This document shows, one piece after another, positions 27,327 through 35,302 of a DNA stretch of 64,000 nucleotides; position 1 is the stretch's first letter; every line of letters starts with the position of its first letter. The position numbers and the translations under genes are program-made. The notes below the pieces were generated by a model, which searched no databases, was not told the origin of the DNA, and saw nothing but the letters and a program-made list of their open reading frames with translations. This DNA is from Rubrivivax gelatinosus. Lineage in GTDB: Bacteria > Pseudomonadota > Gammaproteobacteria > Burkholderiales > Burkholderiaceae_C. The DNA lies in assembly GCF_004340905.1 (NCBI RefSeq), contig NZ_SLXD01000004.1, positions 1 to 64,000 of the forward strand, in the 5' to 3' direction.

Positions 27327-27853
27327 GGGGCGTCGTTCCCGAGGTGATGTCCGCACGGAGGTGCCGCCCACGCCGTCGTCCGGCGGCGTCGCGGCGAGCG
27401 CGAGACTAAGCCCTTGCGGGCTTCGCGTCATCGTCGCTTGCCCCGGGGCGGGCGCCGTCCGCATGCCGGCCCCGCCCGCGGCCGTGCCGGCCCGCGCGAC
27501 GGGGTGACGCCGGGCAGGCTCCCGGTCGCGCCGGGACGCGCGGGTGACGGCGGCGTCGGCCTTGACGGCGTCGGCGTGGGCAGCGGGTGATCGCGGACGA
27601 AACATCTTGGGCGGTGATTCGATGGCGGCGACGACGGCCTCGGCGCGCGTCGCGGCGCCGCGGCGGTGATGGTCCGGCAGCGAACCCGGGAGAATTTCAG
27701 GCAAATCCTAGCGGGTAAATTCGCGGCGCCGCGGCAAACTTGTTGAAAAATTTTGCATGCGGATCGCATGAGTTTTCCGGAAAGCCGCTCGGGGCGCCGT
27801 CTAGAGTTGCTCTGCGGGCAATTGGTTGCCACGCAAGCCTTTCGGAGCAGCAA
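27327..27853. promoter_or_regulatory. Divergent control region of the oxamate-type operon, with palindrome
   Basis: The 527 bases between the LysR gene and carbamate kinase contain no convincing gene. The half near the operon is AT-richer. At 27756-27770 lies CATGCG-GAT-CGCATG, a six-base perfect inverted repeat with three-base spacer, 84 bases before the ATG. LysR regulators bind imperfect palindromes in this position, so it is the best candidate operator. No promoter hexamers match well enough to call. Confidence 0.4.
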
Positions 27854-28819
27854 ATGACAGGTGGAAAATTGGCTGTCGTCGCGATCGGTGGCAATGCCCT
27901 GATCAAATCGGCGGCGGAAGCCGAGGCCCAGGATCAGTACGACACGATCCGCGGCATCGCGACGCACGTCGCGAACATGATCGACGCCGGCTGGCGGGTC
28001 GTCATCACGCACGGCAACGGCCCTCAGGTGGGTTTCCTGCAGCGCCGTTCGGAAATGGCCCGGGGGGAAGTCCCGGTGGCGCCGCTGGAGCATTCGGTGG
28101 CCCATACCCAGGGCTCGATCGGATTCATGTTCCAGAACGCCCTGCACAACGAGTTCATCCGCCGCGGGCAGGCCGCGCGACGCGTCGTGACGGTCGTCAC
28201 CCGCGTCGAGGTCGACGCCGCTGACGCGGCGTTCGCGAATCCCGACAAGCCGATCGGCGGCCACATGTCGTCGGAGCGGGCGCACGAGCTGGCGGCGTCG
28301 CAGGGCTGGTCGATCGCCGAGGATTCCGGGCGCGGCTGGCGCCGGGTAGTGGCGTCGCCCAAGCCCCGGGCGATCCTGGAAGAAGACAGCATCCTGCGGC
28401 TGCTGGCCGACGACACCGTGGTCATCGCCTGCGGCGGCGGCGGCATCCCGGTCGTGCGCAGCGCCGAAGGCGGCCACGAGAGCGTGCAGGCGGTCATCGA
28501 CAAGGACCGTGTCTCGGCCCTGCTCGCCGTCAGCCTGCAGGCCGACCTGTTCGTCATCCCGACGGCGGTCGACAAGGTCGCGATCCGCTTCGGCCAGCCC
28601 GACATGCAGCCGCTCGGTGTCGTGCACGCCGACGAGGCCCGCCGCTACATGGCCGCCGGCGAGTTCGGCGTGGGCAGTATGCAGCCGAAGGTGGAGGCCA
28701 TCCTGACCTACCTCGATCGGCGTCCCGGCGGGCGTGGCGTGATCACGTCCATCCACCAACTGGAGCAAGCCGTCGGCGACCGTGCCGTCGGCACGCAGTT
28801 CCACACCGAACAAGCCTGA
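27854..28819 (+). CDS. arcC: Carbamate kinase
   Basis: A 321-residue cytoplasmic kinase that makes ATP from carbamoyl phosphate and ADP. Family motifs are VVAIGGNALI (residues 6-15), THGNGPQVG near 54, CGGGGIPVV near 196, the lysine in DKDRVSALLA, and GSMQPKVEA near 276. ATG 27854 has GGAG six bases before it. Placed first in the operon with fdrA and the DUF1116 and DUF2877 genes, it corresponds to YbcF (also called AllK) of the enterobacterial allantoin region, where it uses carbamoyl phosphate released by oxamate carbamoyltransferase. No arginine deiminase genes are nearby, which argues against an arginine role. Confidence 0.95.
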   Translation: MTGGKLAVVAIGGNALIKSAAEAEAQDQYDTIRGIATHVANMIDAGWRVVITHGNGPQVGFLQRRSEMARGEVPVAPLEHSVAHTQGSIGFMFQNALHNEFIRRGQAARRVVTVVTRVEVDAADAAFANPDKPIGGHMSSERAHELAASQGWSIAEDSGRGWRRVVASPKPRAILEEDSILRLLADDTVVIACGGGGIPVVRSAEGGHESVQAVIDKDRVSALLAVSLQADLFVIPTAVDKVAIRFGQPDMQPLGVVHADEARRYMAAGEFGVGSMQPKVEAILTYLDRRPGGRGVITSIHQLEQAVGDRAVGTQFHTEQA

Positions 28820-28827
28820 GGTCAGAC

Positions 28828-30357
28828 ATGAAGTCGATTGGCTACATCAAGAAGAACACCTACTTCGATTCCGTCACGCTGATGGGCATCTCGAAGGGGC
28901 TGCTGGAGCTGCCCGGCGTGCTGCGCGTCTCGGTCAGCATGGGCACCGAGATGAACAAGCAGCTGCTGGCCGACGGCGGTTTCGACACCACCGAGGCCGC
29001 CGGCGCCGAGCCCAACGACGTGATGATCGTCTGCCAGCTCGACGACGCCCAGGACGAGTCCGCGACGCTGCAGGGGATCGAGGCGGCGATGAGCCGCCGC
29101 GCCGAAGCCGACGACTCGAAGCAGGCCAACCCGCGCACGCTGCAGGCGGCGGTGCGCCAGCTCGACCCGAACGTCGCGGTCATCTCGCTGCCGGGGCTGT
29201 ATGCCGCGGCCGAGGCGCGCAAGGCGCTGCTGGCAGGGCTGCACGTCATGCTGTTCAGCGACAACGTCAGCCTCGAAGACGAGCGCTCGCTGAAGGAGCT
29301 CGCCCGCGACAAGGGCCTGCTGATGATGGGCCCCGACTGCGGCACCTCGATCATCGGCGGCACCGCGCTGTGCTTCGCCAACCAGGTGGAGCGCGGTTCG
29401 GTGGGCATCGTCAGCGCGTCGGGCACCGGCGCGCAGGAGATCTCGGTCCTGCTGAGCCGCGCCGGTGCCGGCGTCAGCCAGCTGATCGGCGTCGGCGGCC
29501 GCGACCTGAGCGCGCAGATCGGCGGCCTGATGATGTTCGAGGCGCTGGACGCGCTGGCGAACGACCCTGCCACCGAGGTCGTCGTGCTGATCTCCAAGCC
29601 GCCGCACCCGAGCATCGCCGAGGAGATCCGCCGCCGCGCCCGCGCCTGCGGCAAGCCGGTCGTGCTGTGTTTCCTCGGCGCCGCCGGCTCCGGCGAGCCC
29701 GACGGCAACGTGCTCGGCGCCTCGACGCTGGAGGCCGGCGCCGCGCAGACCCTGCGCGCGCTGTCGCGCCCGGTGCCTGACTGGATCGGCCAGGAAGGGC
29801 GGCTGCCGGCCGACTGCACGCCCTCCAGGAACGGCTACGTGCGGGCGCTGTTCTGCGGCGGCACGCTGACCGAGGAGTCGCGCCTCATCTTCCGCCAGGA
29901 GCGGCCGAACGCGCCGTGCTTCGGCAACACCGCCAAGAAGGCCGAGGAGCAGCTCGCGGACCCACTGCGCAGCCAGGCCCACACCTTCCTGGACATGGGC
30001 GACGACGTGTTCACGCGCGGCAAGCCGCACCCGATGATCGACCCGGAGGTCCGCAATGCGCGCATCGTCGCCGAGGGTTCGGACCCCGAGACGGCCGTGC
30101 TGCTGCTCGACTTCGTGCTCGGCTACGGCGGGCACCCCGATCCGGTCGGCTCGGCGCTGCCGGCGATCGAGAAGGCGCTGGCCGAGGCCCGGCGCCAGGG
30201 GCGCCGGCTGACGGTCGTCGCCTACGTGCTGGGCACGCCGAAAGACCCGCAGAACTTTGCCGACCAGTGCGCGCGCCTGCGTGATCTCGGCGTGCTGCTC
30301 GGTGAGACCAACGCCCATGCCGCCCGACTGGCGGCCCGCCTCGTCCAGGAGAACTGA
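28828..30357 (+). CDS. fdrA: FdrA-family acyl-CoA synthetase-like protein (oxamate carbamoyltransferase subunit)
   Basis: A 509-residue cytoplasmic protein related to the alpha subunit of succinyl-CoA synthetase. The N-terminal ~120 residues are an FdrA-specific domain (SIGYIKKNTYFDSVTLM). A CoA-binding-like fold follows (MGPDCGTSIIGG, GIVSASGTGAQEISVLLSR, IGVGGRDLSAQIGGLM), and the C-terminal half carries a ligase-like domain (LGYGGHPDPVG). FdrA with YlbE and YlbF has been reported to form oxamate carbamoyltransferase (AllF, AllG, AllH), which splits oxalurate into oxamate and carbamoyl phosphate. Here the three genes share one operon with the kinase, 8 bases away. Activity here is inferred from context. 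Confidence 0.88.
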   Translation: MKSIGYIKKNTYFDSVTLMGISKGLLELPGVLRVSVSMGTEMNKQLLADGGFDTTEAAGAEPNDVMIVCQLDDAQDESATLQGIEAAMSRRAEADDSKQANPRTLQAAVRQLDPNVAVISLPGLYAAAEARKALLAGLHVMLFSDNVSLEDERSLKELARDKGLLMMGPDCGTSIIGGTALCFANQVERGSVGIVSASGTGAQEISVLLSRAGAGVSQLIGVGGRDLSAQIGGLMMFEALDALANDPATEVVVLISKPPHPSIAEEIRRRARACGKPVVLCFLGAAGSGEPDGNVLGASTLEAGAAQTLRALSRPVPDWIGQEGRLPADCTPSRNGYVRALFCGGTLTEESRLIFRQERPNAPCFGNTAKKAEEQLADPLRSQAHTFLDMGDDVFTRGKPHPMIDPEVRNARIVAEGSDPETAVLLLDFVLGYGGHPDPVGSALPAIEKALAEARRQGRRLTVVAYVLGTPKDPQNFADQCARLRDLGVLLGETNAHAARLAARLVQEN

Positions 30358-31778
30358 TGATGTCCAAAGTCCAAGAACTGTTCGGCTCGCCGCTGAAGGC
30401 GGTGAACCTGGGAACGGAGAACTTCTTCCACGACCTGCTCGACCAGGGCGTGTCGGCGGTGCACGTCGACTGGACGCCCCCGGCCGGCGGCAACCCCGAG
30501 CTGATGCGCGCGCTGTCGCTGCTGGAGAGCCCCGAAATCGATGCGGCCAACCAGGTCGCCATCGACCGCTTCCTCGCGGCCTCGCCGTTCCTGGTCGACT
30601 GCCGCCAGGCGATCGACGTCATCCCGGGCATGAAGCCCAACATGGTGCTGCACGCCGGGCCGCCGATCAGCTGGGACCGCATGTGCGGCCCGATGCGCGG
30701 CGCAATCATCGGCGTGATCATGCTGGAGGGCTTCGCCAAGACGCCGGAAGAGGCGGAGCAGGTCGCGGCCTCCGGCCAGATCGAGTTCTCGCCGTGCCAC
30801 GACCACGACACCGTCGGCGCGATGGGCGGCGTGATCTCGGCGCACATGGCGGTCCACGTGTTCCAGAACAAGAAGCACGGCAACTTCGCCTATTGCGCCG
30901 TGCCCGAGGGCATGGGCGGCAAGCTGCTGCGCTACGGCGCCTTCGCGCCCGAGGTGCTCGAGCGGCTGCGCTGGATCGGCAGCGAGTACTGCAGCGTCAT
31001 GCACGAGGCGCTGTCCAACAGCGAGGGCATCGACGCGCGTTCGCTGCAGTTCCAGGCGCTGCACATGGGTGACGAGGGCCACAACCGCAACAAGGCCGGC
31101 ACCAGCCTGCTGCTGCGCGCGCTGTTCCCGCTGCTGCTGAAGACCGGGATCTCGCACGAGCGCCTGTCGCGCGTCGTCGACTTCGTCAACGGCAACGACG
31201 GCTACTTCCTCAGCATCAGCATGCCGGCGTCCAAGGTCTGCCTGGACGTGGCGCGCGACGTCCCGAACAGCACGATGGTGACGGCGATGTGCCGCAACGG
31301 CGTCGACTTCGGCATCCGCGTCTCCGGCCTCGGCGACACCTGGTTCGTCGGGCCGGCGCAGCGTGTCGTCGGGCTGTACTTCCCGGGCTTCGGCGACGAC
31401 GACGCCAACCTCGACATGGGCGACTCCTGCATCACCGAGACCGCCGGCATCGGCGGCTTCGCGCTGAGCGGCGCGCCGGCGATCGTGCAGCTGATCGGCG
31501 GTTCGCCGTCCGAAGGCATCGAGATCTCCAAGCGCATGTACGACATCACGCTGACCGAGAACCTGAACTACTCGCAGCCGGTGCTGAACTTCAGGGGCTC
31601 GCCGACCGGCATCGACATCCGCAAGGTCGTCAGCACCAACATCCTGCCGGTCATCACGACGGGCAGCGTGCACAAGGAGCCCGGCATCGGGCAGGTCGGC
31701 GCCGGCATCACGACGCCGCCAATGGAGTGCTTCAGCCGCGCGGTCCTGGCGTTCGCGCAGCAATGGGCGCAGAACTGA
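30357..31778 (+). CDS. DUF1116 protein, YlbE/AllG-like subunit
   Basis: A 473-residue cytoplasmic protein of the DUF1116 family, matching YlbE. Conserved stretches are GPPISWDRMCGPMRGAIIG near 100, PCHDHDTVGAMGGVISAHMA near 143, LHMGDEGHNRNKAG near 238 and VDFGIRVSGLGDTWF near 312, rich in polar residues that could form an active site. It starts at ATG 30357, whose first base is the last of the fdrA stop; the ATG three bases later is equally possible, and AGGAG at 30347-30351 serves both. It is the expected second subunit of the oxamate carbamoyltransferase. Confidence 0.88.
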   Translation: MMSKVQELFGSPLKAVNLGTENFFHDLLDQGVSAVHVDWTPPAGGNPELMRALSLLESPEIDAANQVAIDRFLAASPFLVDCRQAIDVIPGMKPNMVLHAGPPISWDRMCGPMRGAIIGVIMLEGFAKTPEEAEQVAASGQIEFSPCHDHDTVGAMGGVISAHMAVHVFQNKKHGNFAYCAVPEGMGGKLLRYGAFAPEVLERLRWIGSEYCSVMHEALSNSEGIDARSLQFQALHMGDEGHNRNKAGTSLLLRALFPLLLKTGISHERLSRVVDFVNGNDGYFLSISMPASKVCLDVARDVPNSTMVTAMCRNGVDFGIRVSGLGDTWFVGPAQRVVGLYFPGFGDDDANLDMGDSCITETAGIGGFALSGAPAIVQLIGGSPSEGIEISKRMYDITLTENLNYSQPVLNFRGSPTGIDIRKVVSTNILPVITTGSVHKEPGIGQVGAGITTPPMECFSRAVLAFAQQWAQN

Positions 31779-31787
31779 GGCAAGGCC

Positions 31788-32483
31788 ATGGACGAGATCA
31801 TCAACAGCCCGCTGTTGTGGGCACTTTGCAGCGTCACGGTCGCGGTCGTGGCGTTCCAGGCGGTCGCGTACTTCCGCCTGACCAAGCGCCAGGCCGCGCG
31901 TGTCGACGTCAGCGAGGCGCAGTGCCGACAGGCCATGCGCATCGGCATGATGACCGCGGTCGGCCCGGCGCTGGGCATCCTCATCGTGATGGTCGGCCTG
32001 ATGGCCGTGCTCGGCAACCCGCTGACCTGGATGCGGCTGTCGATCATCGTGTCGGCGACCAATGAGCTGGCCGCCGCGAAGATCGGCGCCGAGGCCGCGG
32101 GCGTGACCTTCGGCGGCGCCGACTACACGAAGGAGGCGCTGATGGTGTCCTGGTTCGGGATGTGGCTGAACGGCGTCGGCTCGCTGCTGGCGGTCGTGCT
32201 GTTCGCCAAGCACCTGGCCGGCATCCAGCGCAAGGTCGTCAGCCGCAACCCGCGGATCCTGGCGATCGTCAGCGGCGCCGCGATGTGCGCCATCTACGGC
32301 AACCTGAGCTCGGGAACGCTGCTCGGCGGTGGCGACTTCGTCGCCGCCTGGGCCGCGGCCGGCATCGCCACCTTCGGCTTCTATCAGATAGCGCAGCGCG
32401 TCGAGAAGCTGAAGGAATACAGCCTGGGTCTGGCGATGATCGTCGGAACGCTCGCCGGTGCCGCCTGGCACGGCCTCGCCTGA
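31788..32483 (+). CDS. DUF5058-type integral membrane protein, probable transport subunit
   Basis: A 231-residue inner-membrane protein with about five helices. The stretch AVGPALGILIVMVGLMAVLG followed by LTWMRLSIIVSATNELAAA resembles the DUF5058 family. It starts 9 bases after the DUF1116 gene and is followed by a second membrane-protein gene, so the two probably form one complex. Their place inside a catabolic operon suggests import of the substrate or export of a product. The enterobacterial fdrA cluster has no such pair, so this is a variation of the system. No transport activity of DUF5058 is known to me. Confidence 0.7.
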   Translation: MDEIINSPLLWALCSVTVAVVAFQAVAYFRLTKRQAARVDVSEAQCRQAMRIGMMTAVGPALGILIVMVGLMAVLGNPLTWMRLSIIVSATNELAAAKIGAEAAGVTFGGADYTKEALMVSWFGMWLNGVGSLLAVVLFAKHLAGIQRKVVSRNPRILAIVSGAAMCAIYGNLSSGTLLGGGDFVAAWAAAGIATFGFYQIAQRVEKLKEYSLGLAMIVGTLAGAAWHGLA

Positions 32484-32499
32484 ATCAGAGGTGAATGAA

Positions 32500-33183
32500 A
32501 TGGACAATGCTGTCTACGAAAAGGAATGGGTTCGCCCGGTGCACCTCATCGGGAGAATCACGCTGATCGGCGTGTGCCTGTCGTCCTTTCTTCCGGTCGC
32601 GTACCTGTACCTGGTGCATGGCGTCGTTCCGCCGATGGACTGGATCATCAAGGACGTGCTGCTGATCACCGCGTCGTTCGGCTTCATCTGGCTGATCGAG
32701 CCGATCACGTTCTACCCGGCCCTCGGGATGATCGGCAGCTACCTCGCGTTCCTCACCGGCAACATCGGCACCAGCAAGCTCCCGGCGTCGGCCGTGGCGC
32801 AGGACATCATCAAGGTCGAGCCGGGCTCGCGGCAGGCCGAGGTGGTGTCGTCGATGGCGATCATCGGGTCGATCATCACGACGGTCGGCTTCGTCTGCGT
32901 CGGGGCGCTGGCGGGCACGGTGCTGCTCGCAGCGCTGCCGGCCGAGGTGCTGAACGCGATCAAGTCCTACACGGTGCCGGCGGTGTTCGGCTCGCTGATG
33001 GTCTCGTTCGCCATCAAGTACCCGAAGGTGATCCCGGTGGCGATCGGCGTGCCGCTGCTGCTCAGGCTCTTCGCCAAGGGCTTCGTGCCCGGTTATCTGT
33101 TCATCGTCTTCACGATCGTGGCCACGATTGCGGCGGCGCTGCTGATCTACAAGAACCAGATCTGGAAACAGCAGGAAAGCTGA
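32500..33183 (+). CDS. Unassigned membrane protein, partner of the DUF5058-type protein
   Basis: A 227-residue inner-membrane protein that I do not recognise. About six hydrophobic segments are visible, with a conserved-looking polar middle loop (GNIGTSKLPASAVAQDIIKV) and the repeated pattern SSMAIIGSIITTVGFVCVGAL. ATG 32500 has GAGGTG at 32488-32493 in front. The start follows the DUF5058-type gene by 16 bases. It is best read as the second subunit of a two-component membrane complex for the pathway substrate. A hairpin follows the stop. Confidence 0.6.
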   Translation: MDNAVYEKEWVRPVHLIGRITLIGVCLSSFLPVAYLYLVHGVVPPMDWIIKDVLLITASFGFIWLIEPITFYPALGMIGSYLAFLTGNIGTSKLPASAVAQDIIKVEPGSRQAEVVSSMAIIGSIITTVGFVCVGALAGTVLLAALPAEVLNAIKSYTVPAVFGSLMVSFAIKYPKVIPVAIGVPLLLRLFAKGFVPGYLFIVFTIVATIAAALLIYKNQIWKQQES

Positions 33184-33204
33184 ACCGGTCGATCACGTGA
33201 CCCT

Positions 33205-33226
33205 GCGCCGGAGGAGACTCCGGCGC
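33205..33226 (+). terminator. Hairpin between the membrane-protein gene and the DUF2877 gene
   Basis: GCGCCGGAG and CTCCGGCGC form a perfect nine-base stem around the loop GAGA, followed by TTCTTC. It lies 22 bases after a stop and 17 before the next start. It fits a weak intrinsic terminator or an RNA-stability element that lowers expression of the last gene. Confidence 0.55.
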
Positions 33227-33242
33227 TTCTTCGCCGTCTGCC

Positions 33243-34055
33243 ATGCGGTCTCTTGAAGTCATCACGCGCTGCGGCCTGACGCTCGGCCCGTCCGGCGACG
33301 GCGTGGTGCATTCGTCGTTCCGCCAGGCGCTGAACTTTCGCCTCGACGGCGAACTGTTCAGCCTGCTGGGCCAAGGCCAGGCGCTGGCGCCTGCCGGCAT
33401 GATCGTCGGCGGCCGGCCGGACTTCACGCGCTTCGCGCCCGGCGTGCGCGTGCTCCTGACGGCCGACGAAATCGTGGTGGCCGGGCAGCCGTTCTCGCTG
33501 CGTGCCGCCGCGGTGGCGAGCACCGCGATCGCCGATCACGGGCCGCCGGACGAGCGGCGGATCTCGGAACTGGCGGCCGTGCTGTCGCAATGGCTGTCGC
33601 GCGATCCTCCCGCGCACGGCTGGTTCGACTCGCTGCACGACGAGGCTTCGCCTTACGCGCCGGCGGTGCGCCGGGGCTGGCTGGCGTTGCAGGCGGCGGT
33701 GCGGGCGGGCGACGAGGACGCGCTGGTGCGCGCGTGTTCGGGCCTCGTCGGGCTCGGGCCGGGCCTGACGCCGTCGGGCGACGACTTCCTGCTCGGCATG
33801 TTCCTGGTGCTGCACTGGCGGGCGCCTGCGCTGGGCGCCAGGATCCTGGCCCAGGCCGCGCATGGCGCGTCGACGACCGACGTCAGCCAGGCCATGCTCC
33901 GGCGAGCGCTGCAGGGGTACGCGAGCCTGCTCTATCTGGCGGTGCTGGACCCCGGCACGGACCTGGAGTCGGCCTTGGCGAGGGCCGGGGCGTTCGGCCA
34001 CTCGTCCGGGCACGACTGCCTGTGCGGGATGCTGTTTGCGGTGCAGCACGGGTAG
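33243..34055 (+). CDS. DUF2877 protein, YlbF/AllH-like subunit
   Basis: A 270-residue cytoplasmic protein of the DUF2877 family, matching YlbF. The family signature GLGPGLTPSGDDFLLGM is near residues 176-192, and GHSSGHDCLCGMLFA closes the protein. It is the third subunit expected for oxamate carbamoyltransferase with FdrA and the DUF1116 protein. ATG 33243 is used; there is no strong ribosome site, and the hairpin just upstream may separate its expression from the rest. After its stop the base composition changes towards the defence island. Confidence 0.82.
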   Translation: MRSLEVITRCGLTLGPSGDGVVHSSFRQALNFRLDGELFSLLGQGQALAPAGMIVGGRPDFTRFAPGVRVLLTADEIVVAGQPFSLRAAAVASTAIADHGPPDERRISELAAVLSQWLSRDPPAHGWFDSLHDEASPYAPAVRRGWLALQAAVRAGDEDALVRACSGLVGLGPGLTPSGDDFLLGMFLVLHWRAPALGARILAQAAHGASTTDVSQAMLRRALQGYASLLYLAVLDPGTDLESALARAGAFGHSSGHDCLCGMLFAVQHG

Positions 34056-34268
34056 GGGGGCCGGGGGGCGGTGACGCCCGAACTGCACGGCCGATTCCTG
34101 GGTGCGGCTGGAGGGGAGCAGGTCAGCGGGTGGAAGCGTGTCAAGTTCTTGTTGAGCGGCACGCAAAACTGCCTGCGGGCTTAGAACGTTGGAGCAGTCC
34201 GCGCCAGTGGCGCGACCTGAGCCGCGGGGGTCGTTGGCAATACGCCCGAGTACCCCGGTGCTGCTTGC
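34056..34268. other. Left edge of the defence island, no gene seen
   Basis: A 213-base gap between the DUF2877 stop and the WYL regulator stop (convergent ends). GC content drops visibly after about 34140. I find no coding frame, no integrase remnant, no long match to the tRNA-Ser 3' end and no clear terminator. The insertion boundary probably lies here. Confidence 0.4.
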
Positions 34269-35174
34269 TCAGTCGGCAGGTGCGAGCAGCGCTTGCACTT
34301 CCGCCCGGTTCCTCAAGGCAATCTGTTGCTCCTCGGGTTTGGTAGCGCCTGTGAGGTCCAAGCGCAGGTGCCTCAAGGCGTAGAACAAGAACGCCTGCCT
34401 GCACTCGAAGACGGCATAACCGTTCTGCATCCCGTAGTCCAGTTCGATGGCCCGCCTGTGCGATGCAGACAAGTCCGGGTGCGGCACCAAGACAAGCGGC
34501 ACGAGCCTGTGCCAAGCCAGGTCCTGTTCGGGTCTGGCCCCCGCCTCCTCGAAGCCATCGACTTCGAGCATCCGGGCGATGACGAAGTCCAGGAACTGCT
34601 TACGCGTGTGGCAGTAGGCGCGCACATGCCAGCGAAAGCCGTCATGCGCCAATGCATGCGGCGTCATCGTGCGAGACACCGGCTGTGGTCGACTCATCGA
34701 CTGGTACAGCACGCGCAGGGCGCACTTGTCCCGGATGGCTCGGAGCAGTGCCACCAACACCTCGGTTTGGAAGGTCCGACCCGGACTGGGGACTGTGGCC
34801 ACCGCTGGAGTCCATCCGAGCAAGCTGGTCTGGTCGGCGTTAAGACCCGCCGCATGGGCCAGCAACTCGTTCAGAAAGCGGCCCGGGTCGCTCGACGGGT
34901 ACAGCGGAGCGAACTCCGGAGTCGATACGTAGACCCGCGCGCTTCGGTCGTAGGCGAGGTTGGACGGAGCCAACTCGGAGTACTTCGCAATGTCCAGTGA
35001 GGACTGCGGCACTGAGATGCCGAAGAAGTCCATCAGGTCGCTGCGGTTGAGCCGTCCATCCCAGCGGAGCCTGAAGTCGATGAATTCCAGGCGCCTGTCT
35101 TGACTCCACCGGCCAGATGACGGGCCGCCAGCGGCCGCTGTGGCGCCCGCGGAACTCCGTGGTACTTCAGTCAT
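34269..35174 (-). CDS. WYL-domain transcriptional regulator (BrxR/CapW-like)
   Basis: A 301-residue regulator. The N-terminal ~100 residues form a winged helix (RLEFIDFRLRWDGRLNRSDLMDFFGISVPQ), then comes the WYL domain (RDKCALRVLYQSMS, HALAHDGFRWHVRAYCHTRKQFLDF) and a C-terminal WCX-like extension. This domain order matches BrxR/CapW repressors that control phage-defence operons. It is divergent from jetA, 129 bases between starts, and a palindrome there overlaps the predicted jetA promoter. ATG 35174 is chosen; a TTG at 35198 is possible. Likely role: repress the Wadjet operon until a damage or infection signal binds the WYL domain. Confidence 0.87.
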   Translation of the reverse strand: MTEVPRSSAGATAAAGGPSSGRWSQDRRLEFIDFRLRWDGRLNRSDLMDFFGISVPQSSLDIAKYSELAPSNLAYDRSARVYVSTPEFAPLYPSSDPGRFLNELLAHAAGLNADQTSLLGWTPAVATVPSPGRTFQTEVLVALLRAIRDKCALRVLYQSMSRPQPVSRTMTPHALAHDGFRWHVRAYCHTRKQFLDFVIARMLEVDGFEEAGARPEQDLAWHRLVPLVLVPHPDLSASHRRAIELDYGMQNGYAVFECRQAFLFYALRHLRLDLTGATKPEEQQIALRNRAEVQALLAPAD

Positions 35175-35202
35175 CGTTGAATTGTGGCGCCAGGACAAAA
35201 AC

Positions 35203-35231
35203 TAGACTAGCATAAAAACTAGTCGTATAGT
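35203..35231 (+). promoter_or_regulatory. jetA promoter with overlapping operator
   Basis: TAGACT (35203-35208) and TATAGT (35226-35231) are separated by 17 bases and form a reasonable sigma-70 promoter. Exactly between and over them lies GACTAG-N8-CTAGTC (35205-35224), a perfect inverted repeat. An 11-base direct repeat AAAAACTAGAC/AAAAACTAGTC (35197-35207 and 35214-35224) also spans the site. Binding of the divergent WYL regulator here would block transcription of the jet genes and its own. Confidence 0.55.
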
Positions 35232-35302
35232 GTGCCGCGAGAGGTTGCACTGGAGATGCTTGTGGACAGCGTCATCGGTCGTTGGAGCACTGGGAGCGTC
35301 GG

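Noticed and set aside
30222..32507. A 761-codon minus-strand frame over the DUF1116 and DUF5058 genes
   Set aside because: Antisense to genes with clear families and operon spacing; no ribosome site or domain.
34126..34140. GGAAGCGTG near the left island edge, like the 5' part of tRNA-Ser
   Set aside because: Only about nine bases match and they correspond to the 5' rather than the 3' end of the tRNA, so it is not a convincing attachment site.
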